From an uncultured Christensenella sp. (GTDB lineage: Bacteria > Bacillota_A > Clostridia > Christensenellales > Borkfalkiaceae), in NCBI GenBank assembly GCA_910579295.1, contig CAJTTC010000007.1, positions 1 to 64,000 on the forward strand: a DNA stretch of 64,000 nucleotides. Direction: 5' to 3'. This document shows positions 56,860-64,000 of this stretch, in pieces. Made by a program: the position numbers and the translations under genes. Positions within the stretch are counted from its first letter, which is position 1. Every line of letters starts with the position of its first letter. Under the pieces are notes generated by a model. The model was not told the DNA's origin. It worked only from the letters and a program-made list of their open reading frames with translations, and searched no databases.

Positions 56860-57929
56860 ATGCGCTCGGCAATCAACTCTGCCATTCTGCTCCCCGTAAC
56901 CCGTTTTGCGCCCTCTTCCATAATGTCGGCAGTGCGCCAGCCATCGTTCAAAACACTCTCGACGGCGCGCTCGATAGCCGCGCATTCGTCGGTTAAAGAA
57001 AAGCTGTCGCGAAGCATCATAGCCGCCGCAAGTACCGTTGCAATCGGATTGGCTATGTCCTTGCCCGCAATGTCGGGCGCGCTTCCGTGTATCGGCTCGT
57101 ACAGCCCGCGCGTGCCGTCGCCCAAAGAGGAGGAGGCGAGCATACCGATAGAGCCCGTCACCTGCGCCGCCTCGTCGGAGAGTATATCGCCGAAAATATT
57201 GGAGGTCAAAACCACGCCGAGGGCGGAGGGGTTCTTTACTATCTGCATAGCCGCGTTGTCGACAAGCATATCCTCGACGGTTATATCGGGGTAGTTCTTC
57301 TCGGCGTACGCGTGCACCGTCCTGCGCCACAGCCTGCTGCTCTCCAAAACGTTCGCCTTATCTATTGATACGACCTTTTTGTCGCGCTTTGACGCAAGCT
57401 CGCACGCAATACGCGTTATGCGCTCAATCTCCGCAACGCTGTATTTTTCGGTGTCCCAGGCGTATTCTCCGCCGTCGCCCGTGCCCTTGCCGCGCTCGCC
57501 GAAATAAATGCCGCCCGTCAGTTCGCGCACGATTATTATTTCCACGCCGTCTTTGACAAGCTCGTATTTGAGCGGAGAGGCGTGCGCAAGACTTGCCCAA
57601 AGCTTGGCGGGGCGTATATTTGAGTACAGCCCCATAGCCTTACGAATGCCCAAAAGCCCCTTTTCGGGACGGATATCTACGGGAAGACTGTCCCATTTGT
57701 AGCCGCCAACCGCGCCCAAAAGCACGCTGTCGCAGGACAGACACGCGGTAACCGTTTCTTCGGGGAGGGGTACGCCGCATTTATCTATCGCGCAACCGCC
57801 TATGAGCTTGTGCGTAAAGTTGAAAGTGTGCCCGTACTTTGCGCCTGTTGCGTTTAAAACCTTTATCGCGCCCGCGCATATCTCGGGACCTATTCCGTCG
57901 CCGTCAAGCACTGTAATATTGTAGTTCAT
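56856..57929 (-). CDS. leuB: 3-isopropylmalate dehydrogenase
   Basis: 357 residues: VLDGDGIGPEICAG, LLGAVGGYKW, SNIRPAKLW, RELTGGIYFG, DKANVLESSRLWR, NIFGDILSDEAAQVTGSIGMLASSSL, and EPIHGSAPDIAGKDIANPIAT. ATG at 57929 with GAGGCTGAA upstream. Oxidises 3-isopropylmalate to the leucine precursor. Between leuD and yggS in one operon. Confidence 0.96.
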   Translation of the reverse strand: MNYNITVLDGDGIGPEICAGAIKVLNATGAKYGHTFNFTHKLIGGCAIDKCGVPLPEETVTACLSCDSVLLGAVGGYKWDSLPVDIRPEKGLLGIRKAMGLYSNIRPAKLWASLAHASPLKYELVKDGVEIIIVRELTGGIYFGERGKGTGDGGEYAWDTEKYSVAEIERITRIACELASKRDKKVVSIDKANVLESSRLWRRTVHAYAEKNYPDITVEDMLVDNAAMQIVKNPSALGVVLTSNIFGDILSDEAAQVTGSIGMLASSSLGDGTRGLYEPIHGSAPDIAGKDIANPIATVLAAAMMLRDSFSLTDECAAIERAVESVLNDGWRTADIMEEGAKRVTGSRMAELIAERI

Positions 57930-57980
57930 TTCAGCCTCTGATTTTAGTAATTTCTGCATTCGTTGCGGCATATTCGGGGG

Positions 57981-58472
57981 TCAATTACCCTTTTTAGCCA
58001 AATGTTTAAGCAATCCGCCGTCGTCTATTATGCCCTGTATAAAGTCGGGAAAGGGCTGAGCCGTAAAGCTTTCTCCCGTGGTGATATCGTATATCTTTCC
58101 CGCGGCAAGGTCGGCTGAAACTTCGTCGCCCGCGTTTATAGCTTTAACCGCCTGCGGACATTCTAAAATGGGCAACCCCGTGTTTATCGAATTGCGGTAA
58201 AAAATGCGCGCGAAGGAGTTGGCTATCACAAGACTTACGCCCGCCGCTTTTATGGCTACGGGAGCGTGTTCGCGTGAAGAGCCGCAACCGAAATTGTCGC
58301 CTGCAACTATAACGTCGCCCTTGCGCACTTTTTGTACGAACCCGGGGTCTATATCCTCCATACAGTGCGAGGCGAGAGCGCTCTCACTGCTGTCGTTCAG
58401 GTATCTTGCGGGGATTATTACGTCGGTGTCAACGTCGTTTCCGTACTTAAAAACTTTGCCCTTTATCTCCAT
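57981..58472 (-). CDS. leuD: 3-isopropylmalate dehydratase small subunit
   Basis: 163 residues: KVFKYGNDVDTDVIIPARYLN at the start, GDNFGCGSSREHAPVAIKAAGV (conserved block at about 64-85), and IFYRNSINTGLPIL. ATG at 58472 chosen, 2 bases after leuC's stop; GGAGG lies upstream. Forms the isomerase with LeuC. Of the LeuD short-type found in Clostridia and archaea. Confidence 0.95.
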   Translation of the reverse strand: MEIKGKVFKYGNDVDTDVIIPARYLNDSSESALASHCMEDIDPGFVQKVRKGDVIVAGDNFGCGSSREHAPVAIKAAGVSLVIANSFARIFYRNSINTGLPILECPQAVKAINAGDEVSADLAAGKIYDITTGESFTAQPFPDFIQGIIDDGGLLKHLAKKGN

Positions 58473-58473
58473 T

Positions 58474-59736
58474 TTATTTATCCTCCAAATCGGCTGGCGT
58501 GCAAAGTCTGCCCTTAACGGCGCTTGCCGCGGCAACGTAGGGAGAGACTAAATACACCTCGCTCTTCACATGCCCCATACGCCCTACGAAATTGCGGTTG
58601 GTTGTCGAAACGGCTCGCTCACCCTCGGCTAAAATGCCCATATATCCGCCGAGACACGGTCCGCAAGTGGGGGTGGAGATGATTGCGCCCGCGTCCAAAA
58701 ATATGTGCGCAAGCCCCTCGTCAATGCACTGCCTGTATACTTCCTGCGTGGCGGGTATGACGATAGCGCGCACGCCGTCGGCAACCTTGCGCCCCTTTAA
58801 AATGCTTGCCGCCGCTCTCATATCGGAAATCCTGCCGTTTGTGCAGCTGCCTATTACAACCTGATCAATTCGTATTTCGCCCCATTCCGTCTTAGTGTTT
58901 TCGGGCAGGTGGGGGAAGGCTACGGTGGGTTTAAGCGACGGTAAGTCTATTACGTAGGTCTGTTCGTATTCGGCGTCGGGGTCGGGCTCGTAAGCCTTGA
59001 CGGGACGCTTGAACCGCCCTTGCATATATGCGAGAGCAACGTCGTCCACGGGAAAAATGCCGTTCTTTGCGCCCGCCTCGATTGCCATATTGCAGATTGT
59101 AAAGCGGTCGTCTATGGACAGATATTTGACGCCGTCGCCGCAAAACTCCATACTCTTATACAGCGCGCCGTCCACTCCGATTAAGCCGATTATATGTAAA
59201 ATTACGTCCTTGCCGCAAACGTAGGGGGCGGGCTTTCCCCTGAGCTCGAACTTTATTGCGGAGGGCACTTTGAACCAACACGTCTGCGAGAGCATTCCCG
59301 CCGCCATATCGGTAGAGCCCACGCCCGTAGAAAACGCGCCGAGCGCGCCGTATGTGCAGGTGTGACTGTCCGCGCCTATCACAAGGTCGCCCGCGCCTAC
59401 CAGACCGAGCTCGGGCAACAGCGCGTGCTCGATGCCCATTCTGCCCACGTCGTAAAAGTTTTCAATGCCCTGTTCTGTTGCGAACGCGCGGCACGTCTTG
59501 CACTGTTCCGCGCTCTTCACGTCCTTGTTGGGCGCAAAGTGGTCCATAACGAGCGCTATTTTGCCTTTATCCTTTACGCTCGCTGCGCCTGTCTTTTTAA
59601 ACTCGCGTATCGCCACAGGACCTGTTATGTCGTTGGCAAGCACGAGGTCAAGCTCGGCTTCAATAAGCTGTCCCGCCGTAACCTCTTTCAGATGCGCGTG
59701 AGCCGCAAGTATCTTTTGCGATGCCGTCATTCCCAT
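58474..59736 (-). CDS. leuC: 3-isopropylmalate dehydratase large subunit
   Basis: 420 residues: aconitase-fold with DHF (VMDHFAPNKDVKSA), IGADSHTCTYGALGAFSTGVGSTD, the iron-sulphur cysteines in VIGSCTNGRISDMR and TCGPCLGGYMG, and STTNRNFVGRMG near the end. The ATG at 59736 follows GGAGAA by 8 bases; GTG or ATG alternatives at 59760 and 59730 are less likely. Long homoaconitase-like form of about 420 residues, typical of Clostridia. Confidence 0.95.
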   Translation of the reverse strand: MGMTASQKILAAHAHLKEVTAGQLIEAELDLVLANDITGPVAIREFKKTGAASVKDKGKIALVMDHFAPNKDVKSAEQCKTCRAFATEQGIENFYDVGRMGIEHALLPELGLVGAGDLVIGADSHTCTYGALGAFSTGVGSTDMAAGMLSQTCWFKVPSAIKFELRGKPAPYVCGKDVILHIIGLIGVDGALYKSMEFCGDGVKYLSIDDRFTICNMAIEAGAKNGIFPVDDVALAYMQGRFKRPVKAYEPDPDAEYEQTYVIDLPSLKPTVAFPHLPENTKTEWGEIRIDQVVIGSCTNGRISDMRAAASILKGRKVADGVRAIVIPATQEVYRQCIDEGLAHIFLDAGAIISTPTCGPCLGGYMGILAEGERAVSTTNRNFVGRMGHVKSEVYLVSPYVAAASAVKGRLCTPADLEDK

Positions 59737-59737
59737 T

Positions 59738-60472
59738 TTATACGTTCTCCTTTCCCTCAACGAAATCGAGCGTTATATTGCCTCTGCCCGCGCACGCCGA
59801 AAGATTGCCGCTCGCACCGTCGTGCTTGGCGCTCTCTCTGTTGACAATGCCGTCCTGAGCGAGCAAGGTGGTGTTAAAGGTTTCTTCCTTGCCCGCAAGC
59901 GACGCCGTAATGTTGCCCTTGCGTACGTCGAATGCGCAGTCGCGGCAGCTAACGTTAAACATTCCTATGTTGCCGCGTTTAATTCTGAACTCGGCGCGCT
60001 TGGCAAAAGAGCTTTCCACCGCCGCGTTGCCCCTGTCTATGTTTACGAACAGATTTCCCTTGACGGTTGCTCCCGCTATGCTCGACTGTACGTCGCCGCC
60101 CGAAATCTCTACGTCGCCGAACACGCTGTCCGAAAGACTTATAGCGCCGTCCTCCGCGCCGAAGTACAGGTCGCCGTAAATGCCGTTTACAACGCGCAAC
60201 GTCACGTGCTTGCCGTTTATGCGGATTGCGGGAACGGTGTGAGTGGGCACCGATATCTTAAACTTTTGCGGGGCGCGGGTGAATATTGTGCGTTTATCCT
60301 GAAAGAGCACAAGCTCGTCCTTGTTGTTGCCGACTCTTATATTCGCCGCGTCGGGATAAGTTACCGTCAATTTACCGTCCTGCGCTTCCTCAATGACCAC
60401 GTCCGCAATCGTCAGAGTGCACTCTATTGTGTTTATATCGTCTTCTATATAATAAAAATTATTTTCTTTCAT
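59738..60472 (-). CDS. DUF4097-type beta-repeat protein in the leu/ilv operon
   Basis: 244 residues with many short beta strands: repeated G-D-L/V-x-I/V/F units (IYGDLYFGAEDGAISLSDSVFGDVEISGGDVQ, KGNLFVNIDRGNAAVES, RIKRGNIGMFNVS, VRKGNITASL, GRGNITLDF). This is the right-handed repeat pattern of DUF4097/adhesin-like beta-helix proteins. No signal peptide or membrane segment. Located between ilvD and leuC in the same direction, and only one base separates its stop from the leuC ATG. Its role in the pathway is unknown. Confidence 0.65.
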   Translation of the reverse strand: MKENNFYYIEDDINTIECTLTIADVVIEEAQDGKLTVTYPDAANIRVGNNKDELVLFQDKRTIFTRAPQKFKISVPTHTVPAIRINGKHVTLRVVNGIYGDLYFGAEDGAISLSDSVFGDVEISGGDVQSSIAGATVKGNLFVNIDRGNAAVESSFAKRAEFRIKRGNIGMFNVSCRDCAFDVRKGNITASLAGKEETFNTTLLAQDGIVNRESAKHDGASGNLSACAGRGNITLDFVEGKENV

Positions 60473-60549
60473 TGGTATTAATTATATGTCGATTTTAATT
60501 TTCAATGCGGATTGAACTGCGCGTTTTCGCAACGCCCGCCGTTTTTATA

Positions 60550-62214
60550 TTATTTTTTGAATACCGCGCCGTCGGAGGCGGAGGTTACAAGAGCTCTGTA
60601 ACGCGCAAGGTAGCCGCTTGCGGGCTTTGCAAGGGGAGTAAAGCTCGCGTATCTCCTGTCGATTTCCTCTTGGCTTAACCGCGCGTTTAGCTTGCACGCG
60701 GGAATGTCGATATCGATAATATCTCCGTCCTTAATTATGCCTATAAGCCCGCCCGCCGCCGCCTCGGGACAAACGTGACCAATCGCCGCCCCGCGCGTAG
60801 CTCCCGAAAATCTTCCGTCGGTTATCAGCGCCACGGTATCGCCCAGCCCCGCGCCGACTATGGCGGAGGTGGGGGTGAGCATCTCGCGCATTCCCGGACC
60901 GCCCAGAGGTCCTTCATAGCGGATAACTACCACGTCGCCCGCCTTGATTTTGCCGCCCGATATCGCCTGCATAGCCGCTTCCTCGCTGTCAAAGCACCTT
61001 GCAGGTCCGCTGTGGGTGAGCATCTTGGGGTCGACCGCCGATTTTTTAACTACGCAACCGTCCGTTGCAAGATTGCCCTTTAAGACTGTCAGCCCGCCCT
61101 GTTTGGAGTAGGGGGAGGCTACGGGGCGTATTATCTCTTCGTTGCGGTTGTATGCGTTTTTGATTACCTCTTTCAAGGGCTTTCCGCTGACCGTCATAGC
61201 CTCGCCGTCCAAAAGCTTGGCTTCGTACAGCTCCTTCATAACCGCCGAAATGCCGCCCGCCTCGTGCAGTTCCTCGATATAGTGCTCGCCCGCTGGGGCA
61301 AGTCTGCAAAGATTGGGAGTGCGCTCGCTTATTTCGTTGAGTATATCCATAGACACCTTGTCCCTGCCTAATCCCGCCTCGCGCGCGATTGCTATGAGGT
61401 GCAGAACGGTGTTTGTGGAAGCGCCTATCGCCATATCGACCGTTTCGGCGTTTTTGAACGCCGCGGGGGTCATTACGTCGGAGGGGCGTATATTCTTTTC
61501 AAGTAAATTTATAACCGCCGCGCCCGCCTCTTTGGCAAGAGCAAGCCGCGCCGAATACACCATAGGAAGAGTGCCGTTATTGGGCAGAGCCATACCGAGC
61601 GCCTCGCACAGGCAGTTCAGACTGTTGGCTGTAAACATACCGCTGCACGAGCCGCAGGTGGGGCACGCTCCGCATTCGAATTCCTTTAATTGCACGCCGT
61701 CGATATTGCCCGCGTTGTAAGAGCCGACCTCCTCGAACATAGTCGAAAGAGAGGTCTTTTTACCGCGCACGCGCCCTGCGAGCATAGGCCCGCCCGATAC
61801 GAATACCGACGGGATATTTACCCTCGCCGCCGCCATAAGCATACCGGGAATAATCTTGTCGCAGTTGCCTATAAACACAGCCGCCTGTATGCCGTGGGCG
61901 CGAAGAAGAATTTCACAGCTGTCGGCTATAACCTCGCGTGAAGGGAGGGAGTATTTCATTCCCGCGTGCCCCATAGCAATGCCGTCGCAGACGCCTATCG
62001 CGGGTAAAACCACGGGCTTGCCGCCTGCCGCTATTACGCCCTCGCACGCCGCCTTCGCAATCATATCGAGGTGCATATGTCCGGGGATTATTTCGCTCTG
62101 CGCGCAGATAACGCCTATCAGCGGTCTGTTTATTTCGTAATCCGTCCAGCCCAACGCCCTCAGAAGCGAACGCTGAGCCGCCATATCCGTTCCGTTTGAA
62201 AACATATTATTCAT
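60550..62214 (-). CDS. ilvD: Dihydroxy-acid dehydratase
   Basis: 554 residues. VCDGIAMGHAGMKYSLPSRE, the first cluster cysteine in GNCDKIIPGMLMAA, GACPTCGSCSGMFTANSLNCL, VDMAIGASTNTVLHL, and GPKGGPGMREM-like GPLGGPGMREMLTP near the end; RFSGATRGAAIGHVCPEAA. All expected motifs present. Catalyses the third step of valine/isoleucine synthesis. ilvC is missing from the run of genes visible here. Confidence 0.96.
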   Translation of the reverse strand: MNNMFSNGTDMAAQRSLLRALGWTDYEINRPLIGVICAQSEIIPGHMHLDMIAKAACEGVIAAGGKPVVLPAIGVCDGIAMGHAGMKYSLPSREVIADSCEILLRAHGIQAAVFIGNCDKIIPGMLMAAARVNIPSVFVSGGPMLAGRVRGKKTSLSTMFEEVGSYNAGNIDGVQLKEFECGACPTCGSCSGMFTANSLNCLCEALGMALPNNGTLPMVYSARLALAKEAGAAVINLLEKNIRPSDVMTPAAFKNAETVDMAIGASTNTVLHLIAIAREAGLGRDKVSMDILNEISERTPNLCRLAPAGEHYIEELHEAGGISAVMKELYEAKLLDGEAMTVSGKPLKEVIKNAYNRNEEIIRPVASPYSKQGGLTVLKGNLATDGCVVKKSAVDPKMLTHSGPARCFDSEEAAMQAISGGKIKAGDVVVIRYEGPLGGPGMREMLTPTSAIVGAGLGDTVALITDGRFSGATRGAAIGHVCPEAAAGGLIGIIKDGDIIDIDIPACKLNARLSQEEIDRRYASFTPLAKPASGYLARYRALVTSASDGAVFKK

Positions 62215-62305
62215 TTAAAAAATTCCCTTTTACAGTCAAGTAACGAATGGTTGAAACAAATGAGAATTTACGTTAAATTATACATTTCTCATTCATTTCT
62301 CATAA

Positions 62306-62839
62306 TTAGTTTACGTGGTCGCCGTAGCAGTCGCGGTCTTTAAGGGTGTGCCTGCCGCGGGCAAGAACGGTTGTGCCCGTGCGCTGCATTTCAAGTATGC
62401 CGAACGGCTCTATTACCTTTAAATAAGCGTCAATCTTTTCGGGGTCGCCCGTAATCTCCAAAATCATAGTGTCAATCGAGAGGTCGACAACCTTGGCTTT
62501 GTAAATCTCGTTTATAAGCGTTATTTGCGAGCGCACTTCCGCCGTCGCCTTGACCTTGGCAAGCAGAAGCTCGCGGTAAACGCAGTCCAATTCGTTGGCG
62601 CAACCTATCTTCTTTACGTCCTCTAACTTATCCATTTGCCGTATAAGCTGATAGAGGGTGTACTCGTCGCCGACCAGCACGACCGTCATTCGCGACAGCT
62701 CTTTATCCTCGGTGGCGCACGCCGCAATGCTCTCTATGTTATAGCCCCTGCGCGCGAACAGCCCCGATATTCTCGTAAGCACGCCGCTCTTGTTGGATAC
62801 AAGCGCGCCAATCGTATATTTTTTCATCTCGCCGTCCAT
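62306..62839 (-). CDS. ilvN: Acetolactate synthase small (regulatory) subunit
   Basis: 177 residues: an N-terminal ACT domain (TIGALVSNKSGVLTRISGLFARRGYNIESIA), followed by a second helical half (ILEITGDPEKIDAYLKVIEPFGILEMQRTG). ATG at 62839, one base after the ilvB stop. Binds valine and regulates the large subunit. Spacing to ilvD is about 90 bases. Confidence 0.95.
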   Translation of the reverse strand: MDGEMKKYTIGALVSNKSGVLTRISGLFARRGYNIESIAACATEDKELSRMTVVLVGDEYTLYQLIRQMDKLEDVKKIGCANELDCVYRELLLAKVKATAEVRSQITLINEIYKAKVVDLSIDTMILEITGDPEKIDAYLKVIEPFGILEMQRTGTTVLARGRHTLKDRDCYGDHVN

Positions 62840-62840
62840 A

Positions 62841-64000
62841 TCAGTCCTCCATTTTATTGAGTTGCGTGTCGTACGCCGCTCCCGGCTTAATCATAGGCAA
62901 AACGTTATCGTCGCCCGATATACGGCAGTCCACAAGTACGGGCGAGCAGTTTTTGACGGCGTAACCGAACGCCTCCGCAAGCTTGCCTTCAACGTCGTCG
63001 CCCTCGTTTAAAAGTATGCCCTTAGCGCCGAAGCTCTCGGCAAATTTTACATAATCGGTCTTTTTGTTCAGGGTGGTCTGCGAAAACCTCTTGTCGTAGA
63101 AAATCTTCTGCCACTGCCTTACCATACCCAACACGCCGTTGTTCATTAACAGAATAACAATGGGTACGCCCTCGGTTACGGCGGTAGACAGCTCGTTAAG
63201 GTTCATATTGAAGCAACCGTCGCCCGTTACAAGCACGCACGGCTTGCCTGTGCCGAACGCCGTGCCTATCGCCGCGCCCATACCGTAGCCCATAGTGCCC
63301 AAGCCGCCGCTCGTACAGAACAGGCGGGGCTTTTTTAATGGATAGCACTGCGCCGTCCACATCTGATGCTGTCCCACGTCGGTAATAAGCGGAGAATTTT
63401 CAGGGGCGATTTTAGCCGCCGCGCGCAGAATTTCGTATGCTCTGCAATTTACGCCCGAGGGCAATTGCCCCCCGGATATGGCTGAGTTAAGCCAATTTTT
63501 ATCCTTTTTACCGACAAGCGGAAGCACGGCTTTCGTAAACTCCGAAACGTCGGCGAGAACGCTCAGCGTTACGCTTACGTTTTTGTTGAATTCGGCGTTG
63601 TCGATATCGACGTGCACGACGCTCTTCCCGCCTGCAAACAGCTCGCGGTTGAGCGCAACTCTGTCCGAAAATCTTGTGCCTAACGCGATTATGCAGTCGC
63701 TCTCTATTAACGCCTTAGCCGCGGCAACCGTGCCGTGCATACCCAGCATACCCAAATTGTATCGGCTGTCGTCGGCGATTGCGCCCTTGCCCATAAGGGT
63801 GTAGGTGGCGGGCGCGTTCAGCTTTTCGGCAAGCCGTAAAATATGCTCGGAAGCGTCGCTCGCAACAGAGCCTCCGCCAATCATCAACAGCGGCTTTTTA
63901 CTGCGGTTTATAATCTCCGCCGCCGCTTCAATCTTGCTCTGCGGCGTAACAATCTGCTTAAAGGGAATGGGAGCGGCGGGCTCGTATTCATAGCTTGCCG
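62841..64000 (-). CDS. ilvB: Acetolactate synthase large subunit, 5' end outside window
   Basis: Partial: about 386 codons of the C-terminal two-thirds. Central FAD/domain region (LLMIGGGSVASDASEHILRLAEKLNAPATYTLMGKGAI), then the ThDP-binding domain with GGLGTMGYGMGAAIGTAFG and VTGDGCFNMNLNELSTAV...ILLMNNGVLGMVRQWQ. The frame stays open to 64000, so the N-terminal domain lies outside. ilvB-ilvN-ilvD-leuCDB form one operon whose promoter and any leader are beyond the window. Confidence 0.96.
   Translation of the reverse strand, partial: ASYEYEPAAPIPFKQIVTPQSKIEAAAEIINRSKKPLLMIGGGSVASDASEHILRLAEKLNAPATYTLMGKGAIADDSRYNLGMLGMHGTVAAAKALIESDCIIALGTRFSDRVALNRELFAGGKSVVHVDIDNAEFNKNVSVTLSVLADVSEFTKAVLPLVGKKDKNWLNSAISGGQLPSGVNCRAYEILRAAAKIAPENSPLITDVGQHQMWTAQCYPLKKPRLFCTSGGLGTMGYGMGAAIGTAFGTGKPCVLVTGDGCFNMNLNELSTAVTEGVPIVILLMNNGVLGMVRQWQKIFYDKRFSQTTLNKKTDYVKFAESFGAKGILLNEGDDVEGKLAEAFGYAVKNCSPVLVDCRISGDDNVLPMIKPGAAYDTQLNKMED

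Noticed and set aside
56860..57330. N-terminal extension of the YggS protein up to 57330
   Set aside because: That stretch is the leuB gene read in another frame; the ATG at 56859 overlaps the leuB stop and starts the conserved domain.

Overview
The window looks like a chromosome segment of a Gram-positive anaerobe of the class Clostridia, probably an uncultured gut lineage. The reasons are the strong AGGAGG ribosome-binding sites, TTGACA/TATAAT promoters with 17-base spacing, an AddAB nuclease instead of RecBCD, a NiaR-type niacin repressor, a FeoA-FeoA-FeoB iron operon with a Cys-rich FeoB-associated peptide, and a split B12-dependent methionine synthase. The species cannot be named from sequence alone.

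Layout. 1-2.4 kb: a replicon-like module on the minus strand with a HUH/SF3-helicase Rep, a second HUH-only Rep, two small proteins, and a compact origin-like region (iterons, a long inverted repeat, a perfect DnaA box). 2.7-3.2 kb: a SecB-like chaperone gene, then an interspersed intergenic repeat. 3.4-9.1 kb: a phage-like mobile segment (small early genes, RHH and XRE regulators, ERF annealing protein, PD-(D/E)XK nuclease, membrane protein, RHH plus DDE transposase, and a 25-residue cationic peptide). It lies between two copies of a 17-base repeat directly upstream of rpmG-secE-nusG and contains a complete hammerhead ribozyme at 4104-4166. 9.2-16.5 kb: rpmG-secE-nusG-rplK-rplA, an intruding ABC-2 transporter operon, then rplJ-rplL behind an L10 leader. 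The transporter operon was itself invaded by an AT-rich secreted-protein gene flanked by 34-base direct repeats. 16.7-25 kb: a cyclophilin-like lipoprotein, then an AT-rich accessory island of orphan genes with shared promoter-leader and junction motifs, a partial gene duplication and a frameshifted gene, ending in a 70-base tandem repeat.

25.3-34.2 kb: the feo operon behind likely metal-regulator boxes, an aminotransferase, a P-loop protein, threonine synthase, a MATE exporter and a sugar-kinase remnant. 34.3-43.4 kb: a lipoprotein, addB-addA, a membrane protein and a PRC-barrel-like protein. 43.5-46.3 kb: nadB-nadC-niaR under a promoter that overlaps a candidate NiaR operator. 46.5-53.3 kb: metF, the methionine synthase activation domain, metH, a Ca2+-type P-ATPase and a truncated ABC ATPase. 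53.4-64 kb, all minus strand: EFR1 flavodoxin-ferredoxin and an epimerase; then the branched-chain amino acid operon ilvB-ilvN-ilvD-(DUF4097)-leuC-leuD-leuB-yggS, with ilvB running off the right edge.

The most unusual signals are the hammerhead ribozyme in the mobile element's early operon, the two-Rep module with its origin-like region, the 34-base-repeat insertion in the transporter operon, the cationic peptide gene with its own promoter, and three genes whose predicted transcription starts coincide with their ATG (candidate leaderless mRNAs).
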